This document shows positions 35,370 through 44,156 of a stretch of 64,000 nucleotides of DNA, piece after piece; the first letter of the stretch is position 1, and each line of letters opens with the position of its first letter. The translations under genes were made by a program, and so were the position numbers. The stretch is taken from the NCBI GenBank assembly GCA_938015595.1, contig CALLPI010000008.1, forward strand, positions 372,001 through 436,000, in the 5' to 3' direction. This DNA comes from an uncultured Saprospiraceae bacterium (GTDB taxonomy: Bacteria; Bacteroidota; Bacteroidia; Chitinophagales; Saprospiraceae). The notes under the pieces are model-generated. The model ran no database searches. It saw only the letters and a program-made list of their open reading frames with translations, and had not been told where the DNA came from.

Positions 35370-36578
35370 TTACATCATCCATTGAAGTGAGGGGTTGATA
35401 TAGCTAAACTTACCGCTCCTGCTTTCTCTGTCCCGGAAAAACTGCTTTTTCCCGTTCACGTAGTGCAGCCCCAGTTTCAGGCGATTCCGTTTGACCATCC
35501 AGTTGACGCCGCCGGCCCATTCCTTGTGCAGGTTGGCATTGGTCAGGGGGTTTCTGGCCAATGATTCGTATTGTTTGTCGGGTGTGGTAGCAGTGTACAT
35601 TAAGCAGAACTGGAGGATTTGTTTCTGGTGCAAGGGTACGTTCCATGCTCCTTTGAAGACGTAGGAACGGTCGGTTGTTTGGATGAATGATCCATTAGAG
35701 GGGGTTTCTCTGTATAGCCAGAGGTATTCACCCAGCAAATCCAGCGGGCCGTAGTTGAGCTGGGCATCTATACCATACACGAGGTTGTTTTGGAACAGGT
35801 CGGTCTTGCTTTGATAGGTAATATTGGCGCCGATGCTCAGTCCTTTCCTTTCCATATAGCCTGTTTGCGAATATACCAGGGTATAATTTTCCATTTCGGG
35901 GTCGCCTATCATCCATACCCCTCTGGCCGTGAACAAGGGCGACCAAACCTGGCCAGCGCCCTGGATAAAAGGGTGGTTGGTATCAAAAATCCCTATATCG
36001 TACAGCAAGCTGTGTTTGGTGCCCCTTTTGAAACCGCCCAGGTTGATACCCGTTTCTCGTCCAATGCTCCTACCTACCATGTGGATGCGGGGGTGAAAGC
36101 TGGGCTGTCCTTTCTCCTGAGAGATATTGAAGGCCGAGGTATAAATGGACTCCTTGCCAGCCCTGGGTCTGAAGTATCCGACGGTGAGGTTTACAAGAGG
36201 GGCGAACTTATAAGTAAAAAACGCATCCCGAATGTGAAAAGTGAGGTTGTCGTCAGGGTTGGGGGAGCCAGCAGAGGCACTGAGGCTGTCCTTGCCGATT
36301 CCGTCGTAAGTGAAGCCGACGTAAAAAATGGCCCTGCTGTTGAGTTGCCCGCTAAGACCCAATCTCGCCCTGCGCAAATGTGTGTCCATTCTTGGTGGCG
36401 CTTCGGAGCCTGCTTTCTTGAACGTGATGACATTCCAGATCTGGAAGTACTGAAGAAAGTCAACGTAACCGCTGTCGCTCAAGGGTACATTGACCCTCCA
36501 CGGAGGTAAGTCCTGCCCCTGCAAGGAGAAACTACTCAGACACAAGAAAAAGAAAATGGCGATAGGCAGTGATTTCAT
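35370..36578 (-). CDS. OprP/OprO-like outer-membrane porin
   Basis: A 402-residue protein with a signal peptide (MKSLPIAIFFFLCLSSFSLQGQ). The mature part has the alternating-residue pattern of an outer-membrane beta-barrel. The RRARLGLSGQLNSRAIFYVGFTYDG and LTVGYFRPRAGKE segments match phosphate-selective porins of the OprP/OprO family. The final residues (YINPSLQWMM) end in a hydrophobic strand. Members pass phosphate, polyphosphate or other anions. It lies tail-to-tail with the PiT-like permease gene, so the two may together serve phosphate import across both membranes. Anion selectivity is inferred. Confidence 0.8.
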   Translation of the reverse strand: MKSLPIAIFFFLCLSSFSLQGQDLPPWRVNVPLSDSGYVDFLQYFQIWNVITFKKAGSEAPPRMDTHLRRARLGLSGQLNSRAIFYVGFTYDGIGKDSLSASAGSPNPDDNLTFHIRDAFFTYKFAPLVNLTVGYFRPRAGKESIYTSAFNISQEKGQPSFHPRIHMVGRSIGRETGINLGGFKRGTKHSLLYDIGIFDTNHPFIQGAGQVWSPLFTARGVWMIGDPEMENYTLVYSQTGYMERKGLSIGANITYQSKTDLFQNNLVYGIDAQLNYGPLDLLGEYLWLYRETPSNGSFIQTTDRSYVFKGAWNVPLHQKQILQFCLMYTATTPDKQYESLARNPLTNANLHKEWAGGVNWMVKRNRLKLGLHYVNGKKQFFRDRESRSGKFSYINPSLQWMM

Positions 36579-37225
36579 ATTACTGATTATTTTGAGGTAA
36601 GTATTGTGGACAAATCTATTCTATAAAATCAGTGATACTGTAATGAATGGGACGAAAAATACTACAGTTGAGCGAGACTCAACTAAAGGAGTTGGAAGAG
36701 GGCTGTCGGAATGGTCGGGGTCATACCTTTCAGCAGAGTTTTCGGATGTTTCTGCCCAAATTCCAAGGGGCTGCCGAGCAGAGAATAAACTCTGATTGTA
36801 GGCGTCAAAAGCCAAAATAATGGTTGGGCAAACACTACCAGGAATACTAGGTCGAGTTGAGCCTTGAGGCACTTCGCAATAGTGGTCTTAGATAATGCTA
36901 AAGTGCATACCTCCTGAAAGTTCATAGCCCCCACAGGGGCTACGAGCCTCTTTGTAAGGATGCTGGTGTTTTACTTGCAGTCCTCTGCTGTATGGAGATT
37001 GTTTCATGCCACCGATGCTGTGTTGCCCCTGCTTCCATACGACGTCTTCTGCGCCTGGGGTGCCACACCTGCATAGAATATGATTGCATAAGAATGGCGC
37101 TTACACCCAACGCTAATCCGCTCTTATACGTCTTAGCAGTGTGTACTTCTTCATACAGGAGCGGCTACACAAGAGTTAAAATAGGGCTGAGATGCCCCTC
37201 AATCATAAGCAAAAAACTTTCAACC
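36579..37225. other. Long intergenic region, no recognised gene
   Basis: About 650 bp between divergent genes. A small hairpin (GTTGAG-cgaga-CTCAAC) lies around 36665-36682. A minus-strand stretch (36683-36934) has protein-like composition in parts, but no family, no intact structure and no clear start. It may be debris of a mobile element. The T9SS cargo gene starts at its right end. Confidence 0.5.
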
Positions 37226-38269
37226 ATGAAAACAATTGCTACTGCACTGATACTGGCCGCCGCAAGTTGCCTTATGGCGCCCGGTTTACATGCTCAAAGC
37301 AGCCTACCGTTTACCTTCACCGCCTTCATGCAGCCGTATGAGCCTTTGAATGATGCCATCTCGCTCAACAATGGCGAGGTGTGGGACGACCCGGACTACA
37401 CTGTGCCACTGGGCTTTGATTTCAACCTTCTGGGCGTGTCCAGCAGTGAGATGACGCTGGAGTTTGGCTCTGGAGGCATCCTGCTTCCCGTAGCGGACGA
37501 GGTGGAGCACTTCGCGCTGTTGGCTGCCTATACCTCCGACCTGGCCGATCGCGGGCTGAATACCGGCGTATCTCAATCGGCCATTTTGTACAAAGTGGAG
37601 GGACAGCCCGGTAGCCGTATCTGCAAGATAGAATGGCGCAACGCCGGCTTCTGGGAGGAGTTGACTGATTCGGACACCAGCATCAATTTTGTCAACTTTC
37701 AGGTATGGCTATACGAGGGCTCCAACGCCATAGAACTGCGCTTCGGACCGCGCAACATTCCCAATAATGCTACGGTGCATTCCTTGCCTTTTGGGCCACT
37801 CATCGGGCTAATAGACACTCTGATAAACACCGAAGACGATTTTGACATTGGCACATTTTACTACCTTCGCGGCTTGCCAGCTAACCCCAGCGTACAACTC
37901 GCTGCAACGCCCGAGCAGCTCGAAAGTATTACCGTAGGTTTGGTAGGCAACCCTGTCAACGGGCAAGTCTACCGCTTTGCGCCCATTTTCAGTTCAACGC
38001 CGTCAGTGGTTGCGCCGAGTGTTGCCTGGAAGGTGTTTCCGCAGGTTACCTCTGGCCCGATTACCATCAGTCGGGAAGAACTACCAGCCGGCCATACCAG
38101 AGCATTAGTGCGCATTATCGATGCCAAGGGGCGCTCTTGGATACCAGCCCAAGCACTGACCGACTTCTCTGAGGTGCTAGACCTGTCTTCGCTGCCAGCG
38201 GGCGTCTATGTTTGCCAAATCATAGAGAAAGGCCGGATTGTGGCTGCAAAAAAGATCGTCAAGCAATAA
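37226..38269 (+). CDS. T9SS type A cargo protein of unknown function
   Basis: A 347-residue secreted protein with a signal peptide (MKTIATALILAAASCLMAPGLHAQ). The central domain (about 25-260) contains a pattern of beta-strands (VPLGFDFNLLGVSSSEMTLEFGSGG ... FVNFQVWLYEGSNAIELRFGP) like those in lectin-like or NHL-associated beta-sandwich domains. I cannot name it. The last 80 or so residues (WKVFPQVTSGPITISREELPAG ... LPAGVYVCQIIEKG) form a type A sorting domain in which the usual PNP is replaced by PQV. The ATG at 37226 begins the signal peptide; the longer frame from 36992 is not signal-like. It is convergent with ribH. Confidence 0.82.
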   Translation: MKTIATALILAAASCLMAPGLHAQSSLPFTFTAFMQPYEPLNDAISLNNGEVWDDPDYTVPLGFDFNLLGVSSSEMTLEFGSGGILLPVADEVEHFALLAAYTSDLADRGLNTGVSQSAILYKVEGQPGSRICKIEWRNAGFWEELTDSDTSINFVNFQVWLYEGSNAIELRFGPRNIPNNATVHSLPFGPLIGLIDTLINTEDDFDIGTFYYLRGLPANPSVQLAATPEQLESITVGLVGNPVNGQVYRFAPIFSSTPSVVAPSVAWKVFPQVTSGPITISREELPAGHTRALVRIIDAKGRSWIPAQALTDFSEVLDLSSLPAGVYVCQIIEKGRIVAAKKIVKQ

Positions 38270-38287
38270 CTAACTGCGCCGAGCAGA

Positions 38288-38803
38288 TCAAAATCCAATG
38301 GGGGATTTGGTCTGGCTTAGCCCTGTTTTCAGCGTCGCCATGCGAATGGCCGTTACAGCGGCCTCCACGCCTTTGTTGCCGTGTACGCCGCCGGCGCGTG
38401 CCAGGGCTTGTTCCTCAGTGTTGGGGGTGAGCACGCCAAATATGCAGGGTATGCCAGAGGCTATGCTTAGTTGCGTCAGACCAGTAGCCACAGCGTGGCT
38501 GATATACTCGTTGTGCTGGGTTTCGCCTCGGATGACGCAGCCCAGGGCAATGACGGCGTCTAGTTTTTGGGCGCCGATAAGCAGGCGGGCAGCACCGGGC
38601 AACTCAAAAGAGCCAGGTACGTGCACCGTGTGTATGTGCTCGTCTGAAGCCCCGTGTTGCCGCAGAGTGTCGAGGCAGCCTTGCAACAAAGCGTGCGTGA
38701 TGTGGGCGTTCCAATCAGCTACTGCGATGCCGAAGCGCAGGTCAGCGGCAGAGGGAATGTCGGTAAACTGGTACTCAGACAGGTTGTGCAGAGATGTGGC
38801 CAT
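38288..38803 (-). CDS. ribH: 6,7-dimethyl-8-ribityllumazine synthase
   Basis: The next-to-last enzyme of riboflavin synthesis. It condenses 5-amino-6-ribitylaminouracil with 3,4-dihydroxy-2-butanone 4-phosphate. The 171 residues show the substrate-binding ADWNAHIT segment, VPGSFELPGAARLL and GCVIRGETQHNEYIS, and the catalytic histidine is in THNEY-equivalent QHNEY. GVLTPNTEEQALARAGG is the conserved C-terminal block. The ATG at 38803 (MATSLHNL) is used; the frame runs upstream to 38863 without support. It acts in the same pathway as ribA, about 30 kb to the left. Confidence 0.95.
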   Translation of the reverse strand: MATSLHNLSEYQFTDIPSAADLRFGIAVADWNAHITHALLQGCLDTLRQHGASDEHIHTVHVPGSFELPGAARLLIGAQKLDAVIALGCVIRGETQHNEYISHAVATGLTQLSIASGIPCIFGVLTPNTEEQALARAGGVHGNKGVEAAVTAIRMATLKTGLSQTKSPIGF

Positions 38804-39043
38804 GGTGCGGTAAACTTTGATGCGCATACTGAAACAGGAGAAGCCGGAGGATAGTTGGAGCACAGAAAATATTCAGGCTACTGCTGTTGGCGACGAGCAC
38901 TTTTTTTGCTATACAGTCAAGAGCAAAGCGTGGATTGTGTTGCTAGTGCCAGAAACGGAAATGGCAACTGTTTAGGTTCTTTCAAACCCCCAAAAACGAT
39001 TACTTTCGCCAAAACATTGAGTTGAAGTTGCTGTCTATCATTA
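38804..39043. other. Intergenic DNA between ribH and palindromic repeat B
   Basis: About 240 bp. No gene, RNA or clear promoter was seen. The gap continues into the palindromic element and the transposase relic. Confidence 0.5.
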
Positions 39044-39113
39044 TTATACTGAGCAACGCCAAGTTTCATGATTTGCGGATGTTGTGCACAAAACTTGGCG
39101 AGTCGAAGTATAA
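39044..39113. repeat. Palindromic repeat, copy B
   Basis: A 70-bp imperfect palindrome with ends TTATACT and AGTATAA and pairing arms CGCCAAGTTT and AAACTTGGCG. Compared with copy A it lacks 4 bp in the left arm. It lies directly downstream of the stop codon of the decayed transposase gene, which suggests it could be, or have come from, the end of that insertion sequence. Confidence 0.75.
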
Positions 39114-39115
39114 GA

Positions 39116-39850
39116 GTCAAGCTCTCTTTGCAGTTCTTTGATAAAAATTGGTCAATCCGCAGCAAGTGAGCATGATGGCATCATCAAAATTTTTAAGGCG
39201 ATTGCGGTATATGTCGCTTACGCATCTGTAACGCTTGTACAGACCGATGAGGTGTTCTATGCGCACCCTGAAAGAAGCTTTCTTTTGGTTTTTCCGTTTC
39301 TAAGCTTGTGTCAGATTGCTTTTTCTGGGCTTTTTGTCTCGGATGATGATGCCACCAAGGTCCTTTTCTAGCCCTTTGTAGCCCAAATCCACTTCAATGG
39401 GGATAGGGTCTGGAATATTAGGAACGATATCTTTGTCTGTTAAGTCGCGCTTGTCATGAACAGAACTGGGAGCAGTGGATGCCAGGATCAGGATTTTTTC
39501 CTCTTCGGATCAACTACAATGGTATTTTTCAAAGTGTGCTACTTCTTTTTGCCGGAGTAGTTCGCCCGCCGAAGTTCAGGGTGTTTAGGTCTAGTACGCA
39601 GTCGTTCGGTGGCATCCATGACCACTCTGCTGACTGTGGGAAAAGCCTGGAGGAATTCATCCATGGACCTAACTTGCCGCTTGGGCAGATCTGGGCTTTT
39701 GCCCAAAACGGCTTCCAAGACCGGTTGGTAGGTATGCTCCCAATCGCAGATGCGGTTTTCTGGCTATGCCAAAGAGGAAGGTGGCAACAGCCATGGTGGG
39801 GTTATATGCGCAGATACAACTTCATCTCGGAGGGCGCGGGAAATGTTGAG
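39116..39850 (-). pseudogene. Decayed IS5-like (DDE_Tnp_4) transposase
   Basis: Read right to left on the minus strand, successive frames spell a DDE transposase: FLQAFPTVSRVVMDATERL with the first catalytic Asp, RRANYSGKKK, HTLKNTIVVDPKRKK, STAPSSVHDKRDL, IPIEVDLGYKGLEKD with the second Asp, and ASFRVRIEHLIGLYKRY with the catalytic Glu. The gene carries at least two in-frame stops (after YSGKKK and after SNLTQA) and frameshifts near 39515 and 39760. The N-terminal HTH region is not recognisable. It ends with TGA next to palindrome B. It is an inactive IS remnant. Confidence 0.8.
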
Positions 39851-40071
39851 CATAATTTTTAGGACTAAATTTACGCTATTTCAGAATAAGTCTAGTATTT
39901 TGTAGCTGCCGTGTAGAGGTTGCCCTACACGACATGAGAGAAGTTGCACTGGGGATTGAAGGGTAGAGAAGCCAATGCGATGACACAGGGAGGTATCCTT
40001 GTGAGTTTGCCGGCTCAATGGCCAACTATTCTGCTTGTTGCCTGTTTTAAGCCCTGCAAAATTGTATCACC

Positions 40072-42483
40072 ATGCTATTACGACTGTCTCTCTTGTTCAT
40101 CTTTTCGCTGGTTTTCAGTACATTGCTCATGGCGCAATCCGGTGTTATCAAAGGCCGCGTGAGCAACAAGTTCAACCGCGAGCCCATAGCTTTTGCCAAT
40201 GTATTGATAGAAGGCACGGACAAAGGCGCCGTGACCGATGAGAATGGCTATTACGAAATCACGGGTCTGCCACCAGGCTTGTACAACGTACGCATCAGTT
40301 TCTTAGGCTTTGCTGATGCTGCCGAGTACGAGGTGCAAGTAAGCAATGCGCGCGCTGCAGTGGTCAACATCGAAATGGAGGAGAACGCTCAGGCCCTGAC
40401 AGAAGTGGTGGTCAAGTCGCCCCCGTTTCGCAAGACAGAAGAAAGCCCCGTGAGCCTGCGTACCATCGGCGTAGCGGAAATCATGCGCAATCCCGGTGGC
40501 AACCGCGACATCTCGCGCGTGGTGCAAACCCTGCCTGGCGTAACGACCCCGGCTTCCTTCCGCAATGACCTCATCATTCGCGGCGGTGCTCCCAACGAAA
40601 ACCGCTTCTTTCTGGACGATGTGGAGGTGCCTGTCATCAATCACTTTGCCACGCAGGGCGCTTCTGGCGGGCCGGTGGGCATTATCAACGTCAACTTCCT
40701 GCAAGAGGTGGACTTCTACAGTTCGGCATTCCCAGCCAACCGTGGCAATGCGGCCAGTTCAGTGTTCAACTTTCGCCAGCGCGATGGCCGCGACGACCGC
40801 ATCGGCGGTACTTTTATGGTGAGCGCTACCGATATTGGTGCCAGCGTGGAAGGCCCCATTGGCGACAAAACCACCTTCCTCGTATCGGCGCGCCGCTCTT
40901 ACCTGCAGTTGCTCTTTCAGGCGTTTGACCTACCGTTTCTGCCCACCTTCAACGGCTTCCAGGCCAAAGTTAAAACCAAATTTGACAGCCGCAACGAGTT
41001 GTACTTCATCGGCCTGGGTGCCATTGATCAGTTTAGGCTCAACCTCGAAGCTAACAAAACTGAAGAGCAGCAATTTCTCTTGGACGTGCTGCCCGTATCG
41101 CCGCAGTGGAACTACACCAACGGCCTGGTCTATAAGCACTACACCAGTAACGGTTTTTGGACATTGGTACTCAGCCGCAATATGCTCAATAACGAATCAG
41201 AAAAGTACGCCGGCAACGATGACAGCAACGAAGACAACCTCATCTTGCGCTATCGCTCGCGCGAAATTGAGAATAAACTCCGCGCGGAGCACACCCTGCG
41301 CAGAGGCATCTGGAAAGCTACCTACGGCTTCGGCTATGAGCGAGTAGCTTACAGCAACCGCACCTTCAACCGCATCTTCACCAGCGCAGGGCCTCAGACG
41401 GTTAATTTCTCCTCGGCTTTCGCTATGAACAAATACTACGCTTTTGCCCAACTGAGCAGCAAGTTTCTGGGCGACCGGCTGGTGCTCTCTGGCGGGCTGC
41501 GTACCGACGCGAACGACTACTCGCCCCAGATGGCTAACCCGCTGGAGCAACTCTCGCCTCGCGTGTCTGTGTCTTACAACCTCACCGACCGCATAGCTGC
41601 CAACTTCAATACCGGTATTTACTTCCAGTTGCCACCCTACACCCTCATGGGCTACCAGGAAGATGGCCGCTTTGTAAACCGCGACAATGGCCTGCGCTTC
41701 ATCCGCAACGACCACCTCACCGCCGGCCTGGAGTGGAATACCACCTCCAACGCCCGCATCACCCTGGAAGGCTACTATAAGCGCTGGCACAACTACCCCT
41801 TCCTGCTGCGCGACAGCCTGACCCTGGCCAACCTCGGCGGCGATTTCGGCATCATTGGCAACGAACCCGCCGTGCCGCGCTCTCGTGGGCGTAGCTACGG
41901 CCTGGAACTCCTCTTCCAGCAGCGCCTGTACAAGGGCTTCTATGGCATCGTCTCTTATACGCTGGGCTGGAGCGCATTTGAAGACAAAAACGGCCAATTT
42001 GTGGCCTCCTCCTGGGATGCCCGCCACATTGCCAACGTGGCTTTGGGCAAGAAATTCAAGCGCGACTGGGAGGTGGGCATCAATTGGCGCTTCCAGAGCG
42101 GCTTGCCCTTCACACCATTTTCGGAGGCTTCGGCTTTGCGCATCAACTGGGATGTGAACAACCGCGGCATCTTCGACTACAACCTGCTCAACACCCGCCG
42201 CCGCAACGCCGTCAATGCTATGGACATCCGCGTGGACAAAAAGTGGTTCTTCAAAAAATGGAGCCTCAACGTGTATCTGGATATTGAAAACCTAACCGGC
42301 AACGCCGTGGGCAACGAGCAACTCCTGCTGGATCGCCCTCTGGATGAAAACAAGCGCCCTGTTGGCCCCGGCGTCATTTTAAATCCCGATGCACCGCTAG
42401 AGCAACAGCGCTATAAACTCAAAACCATCAATGACGCCCAGGGCACGGTGCTGCCCAGCATAGGCCTGATGATTGATTTCTAA
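40072..42483 (+). CDS. TonB-dependent receptor with carboxypeptidase-regulatory-like N-terminal domain
   Basis: An 803-residue outer-membrane active transporter. A signal peptide (to about 21) is followed by a carboxypeptidase-regulatory-like domain (about 24-110; GVIKGRVSNKFNREPIAFANV). The plug domain (about 125-240) has ISRVVQTLPGV and LIIRGGAPNENRFFLDDVEVP, and the rest is a long beta-barrel ending LPSIGLMIDF. Energy comes from TonB/ExbBD. The substrate is unknown; no SusD gene is adjacent, which argues against a polysaccharide-utilisation locus. The ATG at 40072 starts the signal peptide. The IS relic lies about 220 bp upstream. Confidence 0.92.
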   Translation: MLLRLSLLFIFSLVFSTLLMAQSGVIKGRVSNKFNREPIAFANVLIEGTDKGAVTDENGYYEITGLPPGLYNVRISFLGFADAAEYEVQVSNARAAVVNIEMEENAQALTEVVVKSPPFRKTEESPVSLRTIGVAEIMRNPGGNRDISRVVQTLPGVTTPASFRNDLIIRGGAPNENRFFLDDVEVPVINHFATQGASGGPVGIINVNFLQEVDFYSSAFPANRGNAASSVFNFRQRDGRDDRIGGTFMVSATDIGASVEGPIGDKTTFLVSARRSYLQLLFQAFDLPFLPTFNGFQAKVKTKFDSRNELYFIGLGAIDQFRLNLEANKTEEQQFLLDVLPVSPQWNYTNGLVYKHYTSNGFWTLVLSRNMLNNESEKYAGNDDSNEDNLILRYRSREIENKLRAEHTLRRGIWKATYGFGYERVAYSNRTFNRIFTSAGPQTVNFSSAFAMNKYYAFAQLSSKFLGDRLVLSGGLRTDANDYSPQMANPLEQLSPRVSVSYNLTDRIAANFNTGIYFQLPPYTLMGYQEDGRFVNRDNGLRFIRNDHLTAGLEWNTTSNARITLEGYYKRWHNYPFLLRDSLTLANLGGDFGIIGNEPAVPRSRGRSYGLELLFQQRLYKGFYGIVSYTLGWSAFEDKNGQFVASSWDARHIANVALGKKFKRDWEVGINWRFQSGLPFTPFSEASALRINWDVNNRGIFDYNLLNTRRRNAVNAMDIRVDKKWFFKKWSLNVYLDIENLTGNAVGNEQLLLDRPLDENKRPVGPGVILNPDAPLEQQRYKLKTINDAQGTVLPSIGLMIDF

Positions 42484-42498
42484 TGTGCTGAAAAAGCA

Positions 42499-42532
42499 AG
42501 CGGCAAAGGAACGCTCATGCGCCTTTGCCGCT
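42499..42532. terminator. Hairpin between convergent genes (likely bidirectional terminator)
   Basis: AGCGGCAAAGG (42499-42509) pairs perfectly with CCTTTGCCGCT (42522-42532) over a 12-base loop. It lies between the TonB receptor and LysM genes. There is no long T run, so efficiency is uncertain. Confidence 0.6.
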
Positions 42533-42575
42533 GCTGCCGTTCTGGCTGTAGCCTGTAGTGTTCAACAAGGAGGAT

Positions 42576-42956
42576 TTAATCGTTCGGAATAATCAACTCC
42601 TGACCCGGATGGATAAGGTTCGGGTCTTTAAGGATGTCCTTATTGGCGTTGAAAATCTTCATGTACTTGTTGGCGTCGTCGTAGTAGTGCTTGGCAATTT
42701 TCGACAGGGTATCGCCTTTTTGTACAGTATGCTTGTGGTAGTAGTCCGTGACGGCGATTTTGATATCAGCTGCTACGTCCGGGAAGTTCTCGCCGCCAAT
42801 TTCTTTGATCTTGTCCCAAATTTGGTTTTTCTCGTACTGGGTTTGTACGATACCGCCCATACGGAACTTGCCATCTTTTTCCTCGAAGTAGCTGTCCTGA
42901 ATGTTGAGGTCTTCGCTCAGGCGCACCACGGCGCGGTACTTATCCATTAAAGACAT
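42576..42956 (-). CDS. BON-LysM domain protein (Kbp/YgaU-like)
   Basis: A 126-residue cytoplasmic-looking protein without a signal peptide. Residues about 8-70 resemble a BON-type domain (MGGIVQTQYEKNQIWDKIKEIGG ... DIKIAVTDYY). Residues about 74-126 are a LysM domain (HTVQKGDTLSKIAKHYYDDANKYMKIFNANK ... HPGQELIIP). The architecture matches Kbp (YgaU) of E. coli, a potassium-binding protein, though a peptidoglycan-related role cannot be excluded. A TATCTTTG box lies 75 bp upstream. It is convergent with the TonB receptor gene. Confidence 0.88.
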   Translation of the reverse strand: MSLMDKYRAVVRLSEDLNIQDSYFEEKDGKFRMGGIVQTQYEKNQIWDKIKEIGGENFPDVAADIKIAVTDYYHKHTVQKGDTLSKIAKHYYDDANKYMKIFNANKDILKDPNLIHPGQELIIPND

Positions 42957-43031
42957 GGTTGAATGAGTTTAAAAAGTGAAAAAATACATGCAAATCAATG
43001 AAAAACACCTCAAGATTACATGCTGACAGCG

Positions 43032-43039
43032 CAAAGATA
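43032..43039 (-). promoter_or_regulatory. Putative -7 box of the BON-LysM gene (TATCTTTG)
   Basis: The reverse complement reads TATCTTTG. It lies 75 bp upstream of the ATG at 42956 and would leave a leader of about 70 nt. Confidence 0.5.
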
Positions 43040-43113
43040 ATGATTTCTTAACGACTACCCAGCCGCCTATTAGACGCAGCGTGGCTTTAAAGTCACAGGG
43101 TTAAGGCCAAGAG

Positions 43114-43152
43114 AAAAAACCGGAGAGTGCGCTGTAAGCCCCCTCCGGTTTT
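43114..43152 (-). terminator. Rho-independent terminator on the minus strand
   Basis: On the minus strand, AAAACCGGAG pairs with CTCCGGTTTT over an 18-base loop, and the second arm runs on into further T. It lies 28 bp after the stop of the unknown exported protein gene (43180-43785). Confidence 0.75.
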
Positions 43153-43179
43153 CCAGGGTTTTTGGATGAAACGGCGCCT

Positions 43180-43785
43180 TTACCGGCTGCCCCAGCGGTC
43201 TTGCAGTGATTTTTGGAATTGGTCTAGTTCGTCAAATTTTTCGCGGAACTCTTGCTCCCATACGCTTTCGCCCCAGCGCTCTATGATGTATTGCTTGGCC
43301 TGCTTGTACTTGTATTGGCAAGTCAACTTGGTAATAGTGGGGTTGCCCCCGTCTTTGATTATCCGCTTCATGCACTTGGTATAGACACCTGGGTCAATGA
43401 GGTCAATATCGGCTTGTTGGTCCACGTAGAAATCCACCGTGAGCAAATCGGCGTGCTCCGGCATGTTAAATAGCTCTACCATGTTCCATATGGTCATTCT
43501 TTTCAGGTTGGTGAAGTAATGCTCGTCGGCTTTGCTCAGCACCACATTGCGATAGAAGGCGTCGAGGTCTTTCCAGGTGTGCCGGTCGGGTTGCAAGACG
43601 ATATCGTACAAGCCAATGTCGGAGGGTACTACGCCTTGGGCGGCTGGTTCGGGTTGTGTCTGGGCTTTGAGGTCCACGTCGAGCAGTTGGGCGGCTACGC
43701 GCTGGTTTACATCCTGGTTGCGCTCGCATGCTAAAGACATGGCCAGCAAGACTATTGTTGCAATTGTAAGCAATGAATTTTTCAT
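43180..43785 (-). CDS. Exported protein of unknown function
   Basis: A 201-residue protein with an N-terminal signal (MKNSLLTIATIVLLAMSLAC) that ends at a Cys. SLAC is only a partial match to a lipobox, so it could be a lipoprotein or a simple secreted protein. A low-complexity Q/P/A stretch (about 40-50) is followed by a charged, mostly helical domain. That domain contains TWKDLDAFYRNVVLSKADEHYF, DPGVYTKCMKRIIKDGGNP and a C-terminal Trp/Glu-rich helix (WGESVWEQEFREKFDELDQF). I recognise no family. The ATG at 43785 begins the signal. Its own terminator lies 28 bp downstream, so it seems to be monocistronic. Confidence 0.7.
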   Translation of the reverse strand: MKNSLLTIATIVLLAMSLACERNQDVNQRVAAQLLDVDLKAQTQPEPAAQGVVPSDIGLYDIVLQPDRHTWKDLDAFYRNVVLSKADEHYFTNLKRMTIWNMVELFNMPEHADLLTVDFYVDQQADIDLIDPGVYTKCMKRIIKDGGNPTITKLTCQYKYKQAKQYIIERWGESVWEQEFREKFDELDQFQKSLQDRWGSR

Positions 43786-43854
43786 AATGATAATTTGAAT
43801 TGTGAAAGCAATTTTTATCTCTATCAAGCAAATCTGGCTAAGACATCGCGAAAA

Positions 43855-44128
43855 TCAAGACACTGGACAACAATGGTTTTGAGCGGCACTACCACTGATA
43901 TAGTCGCTTCCAATCCACACCCAAACGCCTGGGCGGTCCTCCTTATATATAATGGTGAATCTGCGCGCTTGCCCCTGGCACCCCCTCGCAGCAATTGGTT
44001 CCATCAACAGTGTAAGCGTATATGCCGGTGGCATGCGTTCCGCATTCACAATTCCTTTGGGCAGCAAGTAGTTTAAGCGTACTCAGCCACATGAGGCATA
44101 GCGGCAGAATAATGATTTTCAGTTTCAT
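43855..44128 (-). pseudogene. Probable frameshifted Cys-rich secreted protein
   Basis: The first frame from ATG 44128 has a signal peptide (MKLKIIILPLCLMWLSTLKLLA), then CECGTHATGIYAYTVDGTNCCEGVPG, and stops after 61 residues. Near that point, around a run of G (43972-43985), the next frame takes over with protein-like sequence: RRFTIIYKEDRPGVWVWIGSDYISGSAAQNHCCPVS, ending at 43855. Joined, they would make a mature protein of about 70 residues with CxC, CC and CC pairs. One frameshift would explain the break, as a mutation, a sequencing error or programmed slippage. The family is unknown. A 15-base homopolymer lies upstream. Confidence 0.45.
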
Positions 44129-44156
44129 GACTTATGGTTTTGATGAGTGAAAGTGC

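Noticed and set aside
41197-42027. 276-codon minus-strand frame within the TonB receptor
   Set aside because: It overlaps a well-supported barrel coding region and has no recognisable domain.
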